Positions 43,328 through 51,859 of a stretch of 64,000 nucleotides of DNA are shown here, piece by piece. Positions within the stretch are counted from its first letter, which is position 1. Every line of letters starts with the position of its first letter. The notes under the pieces are model-generated. The model did not search any database, had not been told where the DNA came from, and saw only the letters and a list, made by a program, of their open reading frames with translations. The position numbers were made by a program, and so were the translations under genes. The DNA is from UBA7985 sp965661545 (lineage in GTDB: Bacteria; Pseudomonadota; Alphaproteobacteria; UBA7985): assembly GCA_965661545.1 (NCBI GenBank), contig CBFIEF010000009.1, forward strand, positions 28,602 through 92,601, read 5' to 3'.

Positions 43328-44902
43328 TTATTCTGAAACGCTGATCCAACGCGATGGGTGACGGTCGTCACCGTTCGCAACCCAACCATCAACGTAGGAT
43401 GCTACGAGGTGCTTGGAGTTGTAGTAGTAGATCGGAGCCAAAGCGGCTTCTTCCATAGCGATCTTTTCAGCCGCTTGCATGGTCGCCAAACGCTCGTCAC
43501 CAGCCTGCTGGTAAGACGCGGCAAGCAGAGCGTTGAACTCAGCATTGTCGTACTTACCGTAGTTGTACGGGCTGTTTGGACCCATCAGGGCGAGCAGGTT
43601 TTCTGCATCTGGGTAATCCCAAATCCAGCCAGCACGGCCAATCTGGAAGTCCTGAGCCTGCAGACCGTCGTAGTGCGTGCCTACGTCCTGGTTGAACAGC
43701 TCAACAGAAACACCGATGTCGTCCCACATGTCGGAAATCGCAATAGCAATTGCCTTATGGGCTTCGGAGGTGTTGTAGTTGATGACAACAGGCAGTGGGT
43801 TGTCCGCAGAGTAACCTGCATCTGCCAGCACGCCTTTCGCCATTTCAACGCGAGCGTCGTAGGACATGTCAGCCCAATCCGCAGCTTGCGCTGTGTAGCC
43901 GCCACCCAAGGATGGTGGAACGAAGGTGTAAGCAGGAACGTTGCCCGGGCTTACAGCTGTCGTCAGGAAGTCACGGTCAATGGACATGGACAGTGCGGAA
44001 CGGATCATTGGATCATCCATCGGCGCCTGTGTCGCGTTGAACGCGTAGTAGTACGTGCCACCGTAAGCGGTCACAACCAGCTCGTCACCGAACTCGTCGG
44101 TCAACTCACCGATGATGTCGCCTGGCGGAATTGTGGACGTAACGTCCAGCGCGCCTTCGCGGTACAGGTTCAGTTCCGCAGTCGCTTCATCGATTGGGAA
44201 CAAGTTCACTTCATCGAGCGAAACGTTGGCAGCATCGTAGAAACCATCGTTCTTGGACAGAGTCAGCTTCTCGCCGATGGTCCAATCAGAGACCTTGAAC
44301 GCACCGTTAACCACGATGTTTTCAGGACGAGACCATTCGTCACCCATCGCTTCAACCATGTGCTTTGGCACTGGGTAGGCGGTGTTGTGGGTCAGCTGAG
44401 AGATGAAGTAAGGCGCAGCAGAAGCCAGCGTGACTTCAAGCGTCTTATCGTCAACAGCGCGCACCTGGACGTCGTCCATGGAGCCTTCGCCACCGTTGAA
44501 GCCTTCAGCACCAGCAATGGTGTACATCAGGTAAGCATAGGATGCTGCGGTCGCTGGATCGAGAATGCGCTTGAACGAAAACTCGAAGTCAGCAGCGGTT
44601 ACTGGCGTACCGTCGGACCAGTTATGGTCGCGAAGGGTGAAGGTGTAGACGAGGCCATCGTCGGAAACAGTGTGGCTCTCGGCTGCGCCGGGAATGATGG
44701 CGCCGTCAGCGGCTTCTGTGTAGAGGCCAAGGAACTGATCGCGGGCAATGGAGGATTCCCAAGTACCGGAAATCTGGTGTGGATCCAGAGAGCCGGGCTC
44801 TCCGCCGTTACCGACATTAAGAACAGACTGCGCGTTCGCGGCGGTTACAGCGACCAACATCGTCGACGCAACCAGCATGGATTTCAAAAACATGTTTTTC
44901 AT
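43328..44902 (-). CDS. Oligopeptide-type ABC transporter substrate-binding protein (SBP_bac_5)
   Basis: 524 residues from ATG 44902, behind AGGGAAG. The signal peptide ends near ANA before QSVLNVGNGG. The SBP_bac_5 pattern is clear: GGEPGSLDPHQISGTWES, YTFTLRDHNWSDGTPVTAADFEFSF, and IRSALSMSIDRDFL. Family members bind peptides, opines, nickel-histidine and other compounds, so the ligand is open. The location upstream of tmpAB suggests a charged small molecule such as a quaternary aminophosphonate, by inference. Confidence 0.9.
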   Translation of the reverse strand: MKNMFLKSMLVASTMLVAVTAANAQSVLNVGNGGEPGSLDPHQISGTWESSIARDQFLGLYTEAADGAIIPGAAESHTVSDDGLVYTFTLRDHNWSDGTPVTAADFEFSFKRILDPATAASYAYLMYTIAGAEGFNGGEGSMDDVQVRAVDDKTLEVTLASAAPYFISQLTHNTAYPVPKHMVEAMGDEWSRPENIVVNGAFKVSDWTIGEKLTLSKNDGFYDAANVSLDEVNLFPIDEATAELNLYREGALDVTSTIPPGDIIGELTDEFGDELVVTAYGGTYYYAFNATQAPMDDPMIRSALSMSIDRDFLTTAVSPGNVPAYTFVPPSLGGGYTAQAADWADMSYDARVEMAKGVLADAGYSADNPLPVVINYNTSEAHKAIAIAISDMWDDIGVSVELFNQDVGTHYDGLQAQDFQIGRAGWIWDYPDAENLLALMGPNSPYNYGKYDNAEFNALLAASYQQAGDERLATMQAAEKIAMEEAALAPIYYYNSKHLVASYVDGWVANGDDRHPSRWISVSE

Positions 44903-45002
44903 GAAGCTTCCCTCGCTTTGGTGTACCCGTGCTCTCTCCAAGCCGGGTTACGGAAGCATATCGGTGATGCTTTTTACTCATAAGGCAAGGCTTTCTTTTA
45001 TA

Positions 45003-45045
45003 TGCGCTAACAATTTTTCGAAAAAATGAAGGATTTGTGAGCGCA
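45003..45045. promoter_or_regulatory. A+T-rich palindromes upstream of the binding-protein gene
   Basis: The 12-bp palindrome TTTTTCGAAAAA (45014-45025) lies between the arms TGCGCT (45003-45008) and AGCGCA (45040-45045) in the 208-base gap ahead of the oppA-like gene. The two symmetries do not share a centre. The region should contain that promoter, but I could not fix -35 and -10 elements. Confidence 0.35.
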
Positions 45046-45110
45046 CACTAATTCCAAGATGCCGAAGCGCCTCAAATTTCAACTAAACTCGTTGAAACAT
45101 ACCAAAATCA

Positions 45111-45992
45111 CTAGATGATTTTCATCGTTGATAAAATGATCCGGGAACGCTCCTGCAAGTCTGGAGAGCCGCTGTCGAGCACCACGTCGCTCTCGCCAAA
45201 TCGACGCTGGCGACGCACGGTTCCCTCGGTCAAGTCAGGCTCGATGCCAAGGTCTTCGAGTGTTTTGACTACTTCCTCCATCTCCTCGGCGCGCCGAACG
45301 CCGTGTGTAGCCATGCGTTCCAGATTATACGATGTCCATGCGCCCCAATCGACGCTGGGAAAAGATGCATTGAGAGAGTCGATCACTTCCGTTGTGACCC
45401 CAGCGCGCTCTGCGGCGAGGCCCATTTCGGCGGTTAGGGCCTCCAAGCCCTTGATCATGACAGAGCGTAGCATCTTGATTGAGGACGCGCGTCCCACTTC
45501 GTCACCAACCACCCGCGTATCCATGCCCCATTGACCCAAAACCCGCTCAAGGGCTTCGGCCTTCGGTCCAGCGAGCAAAACCGGTGTGCGGTGCAGGCGA
45601 GGGTGGATTGGCGCCATGACAGCTGTATCAACATAGGCAATCCCGGCGTGTTCCAGCACCTTTGCTTCGTGGCGTTTAGTGCCGGGCGAGACCGAATTCA
45701 TGTCGAAATACGCCTCAAGTGTTGGGCGAAGATTGGCCACGGCCTGCGCAACCTCTGGCGCAGACCCCGCCGTGACGGTTGAGATGACGTAAGACGCTCC
45801 CTGCAACGCTTCGGCCAATGAAGTGTGAACTGAAACGCCATGCTTGCTTGCAGCTTCCGTGATGCTGCTTGCCTGATGGGGATCAAGGGATTTGATGTCG
45901 AAACAGCTGATTTCGGGGCCATTTGGCTCAGTCCGCAGTCCTTGAGCAATCGCTTGCCCCGCTTCGCCAAATCCTATGAGCGTCAATGTCAC
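45111..45992 (-). CDS. NAD(P)-dependent dehydrogenase, beta-hydroxyacid type with DUF1932 domain
   Basis: 293 residues. The N-terminal Rossmann motif is LTLIGFGEAGQAIAQGL; MNSVSPGTKR and the catalytic-Lys region SIKMLRSVMIKGLEALTAEM follow, and the C-terminal helical part fits DUF1932. Related proteins oxidise 3-hydroxy acids such as threonate or hydroxyisobutyrate. It starts 36 bases after a DAO oxidase gene and is the last gene of the sdaA operon, so a hydroxy acid derived from serine or an analogue is a reasonable substrate. Confidence 0.8.
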   Translation of the reverse strand: MTLTLIGFGEAGQAIAQGLRTEPNGPEISCFDIKSLDPHQASSITEAASKHGVSVHTSLAEALQGASYVISTVTAGSAPEVAQAVANLRPTLEAYFDMNSVSPGTKRHEAKVLEHAGIAYVDTAVMAPIHPRLHRTPVLLAGPKAEALERVLGQWGMDTRVVGDEVGRASSIKMLRSVMIKGLEALTAEMGLAAERAGVTTEVIDSLNASFPSVDWGAWTSYNLERMATHGVRRAEEMEEVVKTLEDLGIEPDLTEGTVRRQRRFGESDVVLDSGSPDLQERSRIILSTMKII

Positions 45993-46028
45993 TGGTGCCG
46001 TTCCCTCTGTGCCGTCGCTGTTGAGGGT

Positions 46029-47108
46029 TTATTGTGCGGTAAACCTTGCAGGACGGAAAGTCTCAAGCAGCGGGTTTGGCGTCTGGTTGAGCAATTCTTC
46101 AGCCAGCAAACGCCCGATCATCGGCCCCAGCGTCGCAGCGCTGTGCATCACCGCAAGTGAGACACCGTCAAGACCGGGAATAGAACCAACTGCTGGCATT
46201 CCATCCGTCGGCATAGGGCGCGTTCCAAGCGAAGTCTGCGCGACAACAATTGGCTCAGTCGTACCCAAGCGCGCCTCAACCCGCGCCACCACATTGGCTC
46301 GCAGTGCGGCGATATCACGACCCGGCTCAAACGCGCCAGAGAATATCTCGCCCATCAGCAACGTCCCATCTGGGTCTTGCCGTAAGTGCACATCCGGCGA
46401 CATGATCACGTGATGGACCAGATCGGGCAGCGGCGTGCTGCGTAGGATCAGGCCAGCATTGTTGTTCATGGGCAGATTGAAACCCAAGGGTGCCAGCACC
46501 TCTCCCGCCTTAACGCCTGCAGCAATAATTACGTGATCTGCGTTGAGCGTCTCAAGCGCTGTTTTCACGCCCGTAATTCGCCCGCTACTCTCGATGAGTG
46601 CTTCAACGGCTGTTCCCGTTTGCACAGTCGCGCCACGCCTGCTGGCTTGGTCCAACAGCCAGCCCGTCATCGCCGCCAAAGCGACCCCGGCTTCCGCAGG
46701 GGCATAGAGCGCACGAGCAGGGGGGTTCTTGAGGTTGGGTTCAAGCTTGGCGAAGGTCTGCGCGTCGATGACCGAGCTTTGATACTGGTGCCTTGCGAGT
46801 AAGGCGACGTGTGCATCAAAGTCCTCGCCCTCGTCTTCCCACCAAATCGAGCCGCCGAACCGCAGGAGCGATGTAAGATCATACTCTGTGGCTAAAGCGC
46901 GGTAATGGTTCAGCGCTGCAAGGCGAAGCTGGAAGTATTCCGGGGTATCAGGGTAGTTGGCATTCAACCAAGCAAAGGACTTAGACGAGGCGCCAGACGC
47001 TGGCGCGTGCTGCTCCAGCACCGTAACTGATTGCCCCTTTTGCGCTAACTCGAACGCTAAAGAAGCCCCAACAATGCCGCCGCCGATGATGAGAAACCGT
47101 GCTGTCAT
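46029..47108 (-). CDS. FAD-dependent oxidoreductase, DAO family
   Basis: 359 residues: FLIIGGGIVGASLAFELAQKG binds FAD, SGASSKSFAWLNANYPDTPEYF is typical of glycine or D-amino-acid oxidases and dehydrogenases, and the C-terminal GTRPMPTDGMPAVGSIPGLDGVSLAVMHSAATLGP completes the fold. It starts 9 bases after sdaA. It could oxidise sarcosine, glycine or a D-amino acid; combined with serine deamination downstream this would fit use of glycine betaine carbon, though the link is inferred. Confidence 0.85.
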   Translation of the reverse strand: MTARFLIIGGGIVGASLAFELAQKGQSVTVLEQHAPASGASSKSFAWLNANYPDTPEYFQLRLAALNHYRALATEYDLTSLLRFGGSIWWEDEGEDFDAHVALLARHQYQSSVIDAQTFAKLEPNLKNPPARALYAPAEAGVALAAMTGWLLDQASRRGATVQTGTAVEALIESSGRITGVKTALETLNADHVIIAAGVKAGEVLAPLGFNLPMNNNAGLILRSTPLPDLVHHVIMSPDVHLRQDPDGTLLMGEIFSGAFEPGRDIAALRANVVARVEARLGTTEPIVVAQTSLGTRPMPTDGMPAVGSIPGLDGVSLAVMHSAATLGPMIGRLLAEELLNQTPNPLLETFRPARFTAQ

Positions 47109-47117
47109 CCGCTTAGC

Positions 47118-48500
47118 TTAGCAAGCCACAGCGTTCACGGCCAACCCGCCTTGGGAGGTTTCCTTATACTTTTCCGACATGTCGATCCCAGTTTGCCGCA
47201 TGGTTTCGACGCAGCTGTCGAGGCTGACAAAATGGGTTCCATCGCCACGCATGCTCAAGCTCGCCGCGCTGACGGCTTTGATCGCGCCCAAACCGTTGCG
47301 CTCAATGCACGGTACTTGCACCAAACCTCCGACGGGGTCGCAGGTCATGCCCAGATGGTGTTCCAGCGCGATTTCGGCGGCGTTCTCGACCTGCATCGGG
47401 GTTCCACCTAAGACGGCGCACAGTCCAGCAGCGGCCATGGCGCTGGCCGAACCAACTTCGCCCTGGCAGCCAACCTCAGCACCGCTGATGCTGGCGTTGG
47501 TTTTTATCAGGCCGCCGATCGCGGCAGCGGTGAGCAAGAATGTGGGAATGTCTTCTTCTGATGCGTGCGGTACGTGTTCGAGGAAATACATCAGCGTGGC
47601 CGGGATGACCCCAGCAGCGCCATTGGTCGGTGCGGTAACCACTTGGCCGCCTGCTGCGTTTTCTTCGTTAACCGCCATGGCGTAAACGCTGATCCAGTCG
47701 TTGATGATGTGCGGCGCGGGGTCGTTTTGCCCGAGTTCCTCGATCAACTGGCGGTGGATGTCATGGGCGCGGCGTTTGACGTTGAGCCCGCCGGGCAAGG
47801 AACCGGCTTCATCAAGCCCCCGTTTCATGCAGTTTTTCATCACCATCCATATTTGGTTCAGCCCCGCATCAAACTCCTCATTGGACGAGCAGCACATCAG
47901 TTCATTGGCGCGCTTCATCTGGGCGATCGACTGCCCACTGCTTTTCGCCATTTCGAGCATTTCTTCGGCGTTACGGAAGGGGTAGGGCACCCGTGATATA
48001 GCGGCTTCATCCGCTTCGCCTACGCTATCAAGCTCGGCCGCTGTCACCACAAATCCCCCGCCGATGCTGTAATATATCTCGCGAAACAGCTCCGCACCGT
48101 TGTCATCCAGAGCGATAAATTTCATCCCGTTGGCGTGGCCCACCAGCACTTGATCGTAATCAAAGCGCAAATCTGCTGTTGGGTCGAAGGCCATGGCGGG
48201 CAGGCCATCCACGGAGATGATCTTGGCCTCAGCGATCAGCGCCAGCGCTTTTTCGGCTGCTTCATGATCGTAATCGTGCGGCAGAAACCCCGCCAAACCG
48301 AGGATTACAGCCCGGTCTGAGGCGTGGCCCTTGCCGGTAAAGGCGAGTGAGCCGTGCAGACTGGCCCGCACATGGGCCGGGCGAACGTCAGTCTCGCGAA
48401 GGCGCTGCAGAAATTCACCGGCGGCAACCATGGGCCCCATTGTGTGTGAACTGCTCGGCCCTACACCAATTTTGAAGACATCAAATACGCTGAGAAACAT
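47118..48500 (-). CDS. sdaA: L-serine ammonia-lyase, iron-sulfur dependent
   Basis: Converts L-serine to pyruvate and ammonia. The 460-residue single-chain form has the N-terminal beta domain (MFLSVFDVFKIGVGPSSSHTMGPM) and the C-terminal alpha domain with SGAEVGCQGEVGSASAMAAAGL. Cys in MTCDPVGGLVQVPCIERN and DSCVETM supply the [4Fe-4S] ligands. A terminal Cys, as in other SdaA proteins, is present (AVNAVAC). It opens a three-gene operon with a DAO oxidase and a DUF1932 dehydrogenase. Confidence 0.93.
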   Translation of the reverse strand: MFLSVFDVFKIGVGPSSSHTMGPMVAAGEFLQRLRETDVRPAHVRASLHGSLAFTGKGHASDRAVILGLAGFLPHDYDHEAAEKALALIAEAKIISVDGLPAMAFDPTADLRFDYDQVLVGHANGMKFIALDDNGAELFREIYYSIGGGFVVTAAELDSVGEADEAAISRVPYPFRNAEEMLEMAKSSGQSIAQMKRANELMCCSSNEEFDAGLNQIWMVMKNCMKRGLDEAGSLPGGLNVKRRAHDIHRQLIEELGQNDPAPHIINDWISVYAMAVNEENAAGGQVVTAPTNGAAGVIPATLMYFLEHVPHASEEDIPTFLLTAAAIGGLIKTNASISGAEVGCQGEVGSASAMAAAGLCAVLGGTPMQVENAAEIALEHHLGMTCDPVGGLVQVPCIERNGLGAIKAVSAASLSMRGDGTHFVSLDSCVETMRQTGIDMSEKYKETSQGGLAVNAVAC

Positions 48501-48802
48501 GCTTCACCTCAGATGATCCTAAGCTCGATCCCTAAAGTGGCAGATGGGGATTAGATGGTTCAAATGCGTCTTTGAGTGTCGAGTTGTCTCCGATCCTCCC
48601 AAAAACGTGCCTTGGCGACGCAGTGGTTCTCCGGCCAGTGCAGACGGTTGGAGTGTGCTTGTCTCTCCCGTTTTCCATCGTCGCATAATTTACAAGCTTT
48701 TGAACTTAATAGGATGCAGTGCTAGCGTGGAAGAAACCAATAATGTTTGACGTGTAGCGAGTGCTTATGCGGCAAGCGAAAAAACGACTGAGGAAGAATC
48801 AT
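48501..48802. other. Divergent intergenic region
   Basis: About 300 bases between sdaA and a secreted-protein gene. It must contain both promoters, but I see no clear -35/-10 pair, palindrome or small gene. Confidence 0.4.
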
Positions 48803-49222
48803 ATGATCCGGGTTATCACGGCGGCGTGCTTGGGTGCGGCAATGCTTTTAGTGTCAGGCGGGGCTATGGCCCATCCCTATACAACGTGGAAAGAAGACGG
48901 CATGACGTCCGACGCCCACACACATATCAACTCCGGTGATTACCACTTCAGTCTCGAGGACACAGGCGGGACCGCTGCTGTGGCTGTTGGTCAGGGTAGC
49001 TACTACACCGCGGACGGCGTGCTCGTGACCAGTCAAGGCTATTACCTTAATGACGGTACCTTTGTTGAAGGTCGCTACGTTGAGGGCAGTGTGTTCAGCG
49101 GCGGCGCGGTCGCGGGGAATACAGTCGTAACCGGCGGTGGGATTGTCAGCCTGTATGGTTATGAGGAAACTCGCACGACTACGACGACAAAGACTAGCGG
49201 TAACGCAAAACGCTTCAGTTGA
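48803..49222 (+). CDS. Secreted protein rich in Gly, Tyr and Thr, function unknown
   Basis: 139 residues from ATG 48803, behind AGGAAG. A signal peptide (MIRVITAACLGAAMLLVSGGAMA) is followed by HPYTTWKEDGMTSDAHTHINSGD and a beta-rich region with repeated G-x-Y/V patterns (GQGSYYTADGVLVTSQGYYLNDG). It ends in a Thr-run (TRTTTTTKTS). A second frame, starting inside this gene and running to 49511, encodes what looks like a soluble domain, so the two may be one protein broken by a shift. No family is recognised. Confidence 0.55.
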   Translation: MIRVITAACLGAAMLLVSGGAMAHPYTTWKEDGMTSDAHTHINSGDYHFSLEDTGGTAAVAVGQGSYYTADGVLVTSQGYYLNDGTFVEGRYVEGSVFSGGAVAGNTVVTGGGIVSLYGYEETRTTTTTKTSGNAKRFS

Positions 49223-49511
49223 ACTGACTGCAGAACAGCGTGGTGGTGGTGTGAAGATTCAAGCGGACGGGACACCTTATTACTGCTGGTGCGCCTTTTC
49301 AGTCGATGGATCGCGTGTTCCAGTCTACTCCGTCGCGAGCCCCAACGCCTCCATCCCACGCCACTACCTTGGCGGTGGGAAGAAGACCTTTGATGTGAAG
49401 AGCTACTACGAAGGCTTTTGGAAAGTCTCCTGGCGGGAGACAGGCGGTGGCATCCAGTACGGCTGGGTTCGGGAAGAAGAAGTTGCCTGCAAGCGCACTC
49501 TGACGCGCTAA
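49161..49511 (+). CDS. Small beta-rich protein overlapping the preceding gene, or its shifted C-terminus
   Basis: About 116 residues from ATG 49161 (other starts at 49137 and 49155). The first 25 residues, where the two frames overlap, are unusually Arg-rich and look like out-of-frame reading. From about residue 22 the sequence becomes protein-like: SVELTAEQRGGGVKIQADG, YYCWCAFSVDG, GYW-type GGIQYGWVREEEVACKR, suggesting an SH3-like secreted domain with Cys pairs. It lacks its own signal peptide, which supports a frameshifted fusion with the upstream secreted protein. Confidence 0.45.
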   Translation: MRKLARLRRQRLAVTQNASVELTAEQRGGGVKIQADGTPYYCWCAFSVDGSRVPVYSVASPNASIPRHYLGGGKKTFDVKSYYEGFWKVSWRETGGGIQYGWVREEEVACKRTLTR

Positions 49512-49518
49512 GCGCTTA
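49509..49518. other. Second copy of the palindrome TAAGCGCTTA at a gene end
   Basis: It begins with the TAA stop of the frame ending at 49511, and the convergent EamA stop lies 6 bases beyond it. The same decamer holds both stops at 15077-15086. Confidence 0.5.
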
Positions 49519-49523
49519 ACCGC

Positions 49524-50417
49524 TTAGGTTGGTTGGGGCGCGTTTGGATCCTTGGCGGTGACTTCGAGCACCGTTGCACTCATGATCAAACCCGCACCAA
49601 TCAACTCGCGTACGCCTAGGATCTCATTGGCGAGCAGCCAAGCGGAGCCGATGCCGAAGATCACTTCCGTCATCAGCTAGATCCCTGCTCGACCCGGCGT
49701 AAGCAGCGTTACCGGCCAAATTGTCATCATCAATACCGGCGGAATGATGAGCGCAACAATAACACCCGTTGGGACAGCTCGCACCAGCGCATCCGGCGTC
49801 GGTACCTGACCCAGTGCACCACCGGCAAACGCCAGCAAAACAATCGTACAAATGGATCCACCGATGACAAAGGATGAGGCCTGATCAATCGCCTTGACCC
49901 CGCCCGAGCGGAACAGCACCGCTGAACCCATCGCCCACGTAATACCCGCAATGAAGGCCATCCAGTCGCCTAGATTGCGCGGCCATGGAAACTTGGCGCC
50001 GAGGTCTAGTACGATCAGCAGCCCAATGAACCCAAGTCCTAGCGCAATCACGCGCTGAATTGTCAGACGCTCAGAGAGGAACAGCACGCCGATGATGGTT
50101 CCCCACAGTGGTGTTAAGTAGAACAGAAGAATGACGCGGTTCACCTCGGTCAGCAGCACAGCAATGCCATAGAGTGAGAACGAAACCCCGCAGAACAACC
50201 CAACCGCTAGGAATGTTCCAAGCTGCGTCGAGATGATTTTCCACCGATAAATGGACAGCGGCACAAGCAACAAACCCGGTGCGGCAAACACCACCAACGT
50301 CGCCCAAGCCTTTTCAACGCCAACGCCCTCAATGGCGCGTAAAGGGATCCAAAGCAGGCCCCAGAAGGCGCCGCCAATCATCAGTGTGATGCTGGCTTTC
50401 AGACGTTGGTTATGCAT
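49524..50417 (-). pseudogene. DMT-superfamily (EamA) transporter interrupted by an in-frame TAG
   Basis: The N-terminal 246 residues are a normal EamA permease (ITLMIGGAFWGLLWIPLRAIEGVG, TPLWGTIIGVLFLSERLT, GLIVLDLGAK-type repeats) ending at TAG 49677-49679. The same frame then continues with clear family sequence (LMTEVIFGIGSAWLLANEIL, IGAGLIMSATVLEVTA) for 51 codons to TAA 49524-49526. The TAG replaces a residue, probably Leu, in the last-but-one membrane hairpin. The truncated product would lack the final spans. ATG 50417 is assumed; GTG 50465 is possible. Readthrough cannot be excluded. Confidence 0.75.
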
Positions 50418-50629
50418 AGGGTCGAGGCTCAATGTTTGCGGTGTGGGGAACGCGCTTAAAATCACGGCGTTGGGTCACCATGCCTGTGATCTTGAGGGGA
50501 CGGAAGCACCAAAAGCGAAAATGTTGGTGGTCAGTTAGGCTGACCGCATGGCGCAGCCCCTTGCTTTGGAGCTGACAACGGCAGGCGCAAGCGTCAAAGT
50601 GTGGCCCTCATTCAAGCAGCGAGGACGTA

Positions 50630-51817
50630 ATGGCTCATCACACTGGCAAAGAATTCGATATTACCGTCTATGGCGCAACCGGATTTACGGGGCGGCTTGT
50701 CGCTGAGTATCTAGCGCGAACATATCCGGCTTCGACCGGTGTTCGCTGGGCCATGGCCGGGCGCAACGCCGATAAGTTAGCACAGGTCCGCGACGAGATT
50801 GGCGCGCCTGCGGAAACGCCCTTATTGGTTGCTGATGCCAGTGATCGGGGCAGCCTAGAAGCTCTGGCCAGCCAGTCTAAAGTCATCTTGACCACTGTCG
50901 GCCCTTACCAGCTGTACGGCAATGAGCTGCTGTCCGTCTGTGCAGAAAGCGGGACTGATTACGTTGATTTGTGTGGCGAACCGGCGTGGATGTCTCAGAA
51001 GATCGAAGAACTTGGTGAGACGGCAAAGGCCTCTGGCGCGCGCATCGTGTTCTCTTGCGGCTTTGACTCCATCCCTTTCGAAATGGGCGTTTTCTTCCTC
51101 CAGCAACACGCGATGAAGACGCTGGGTACGCCGTGTTCTAGCGTTGCTGGCCGTGTTTTGAAGATGCAGGGGACATTCTCCGGCGGGACCGTGGCCAGCT
51201 TTAAGGCCTCGATGGCAGCAGTAATGGAAACTCCGGCGTTGATCGACATCATGCGGAACCCTTTTGCACTGGCAGAGGGCTTTCAGGGGCCAAAGCAGCC
51301 TTCAAGCTCCAAGCCGCGCGAAGATGACGCTATGTCCGGCATGTGGGTCGCGCCTTTCTTTATGGCGCCGATTAACACCAAGAACGTGCACCGTTCAAAC
51401 TTCCTGCAAGGCCACGCTTATGGCGAGGATTTCACCTACAACGAGATGGTTGTTGCTGGACCGGGCGAGAAGGGTGAGGTCATTGCCGGTAAAATCGCTG
51501 CAAGTGGTGGAGGCATGACACGTGATGATGCTCCAAAACCCGGCGAAGGCCCCTCCAAGGACGAACGGGAAGCGGGTCACTACGAGATTCTGTTCATCGG
51601 CCAAACAAAAAACGGCGACGTGCTACAAGCGGGCGTTCAGGGCGACCGTGACCCGGGTTATGGCTCGACGTCCAAAATTATTGCTGAGGCGGCCATGTGT
51701 CTCATCAAAGATCGGACAGACACGCCCGGTGGCATCTGGACTCCAGCCCCTGCGATGGGCGAAGATCTTCTCAAGCGGCTGCAAACCAATGCTGGTCTGA
51801 CCTTCGAGGTTCGCTAG
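50630..51817 (+). CDS. Saccharopine dehydrogenase-like / trans-acting enoyl reductase family protein
   Basis: 395 residues. The N-terminal Rossmann site reads ITVYGATGFTGRLVAEYLA, followed by TTVGPYQLYGNELLSVCAESGTDYVDLCGEPAWM, hallmark of this family (mycobacterial Rv2449c/Rv2953 relatives). Rv2953-like members reduce enoyl intermediates in trans for lipid synthesis; most proteobacterial members are uncharacterised. It stands alone between the EamA remnant and an unknown membrane protein 42 bases downstream on the same strand. Confidence 0.82.
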   Translation: MAHHTGKEFDITVYGATGFTGRLVAEYLARTYPASTGVRWAMAGRNADKLAQVRDEIGAPAETPLLVADASDRGSLEALASQSKVILTTVGPYQLYGNELLSVCAESGTDYVDLCGEPAWMSQKIEELGETAKASGARIVFSCGFDSIPFEMGVFFLQQHAMKTLGTPCSSVAGRVLKMQGTFSGGTVASFKASMAAVMETPALIDIMRNPFALAEGFQGPKQPSSSKPREDDAMSGMWVAPFFMAPINTKNVHRSNFLQGHAYGEDFTYNEMVVAGPGEKGEVIAGKIAASGGGMTRDDAPKPGEGPSKDEREAGHYEILFIGQTKNGDVLQAGVQGDRDPGYGSTSKIIAEAAMCLIKDRTDTPGGIWTPAPAMGEDLLKRLQTNAGLTFEVR

Positions 51818-51859
51818 CGGCGTCAGCGTTCAGAGTAATGTCGTTAGGGTGAAGCCATC

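Noticed and set aside
43358..44983. Long open frame (541 codons) on the plus strand opposite the peptide-type binding protein
   Set aside because: It is an antisense shadow of a well-supported SBP_bac_5 gene. Its translation is Val/Arg/Cys-rich, has no family features and follows from codon bias.
49677..49679. TAG in the EamA gene as a pyrrolysine codon
   Set aside because: EamA transporters have no pyrrolysine, no pyl genes are visible, and the MttB homologue in this window has no internal TAG.
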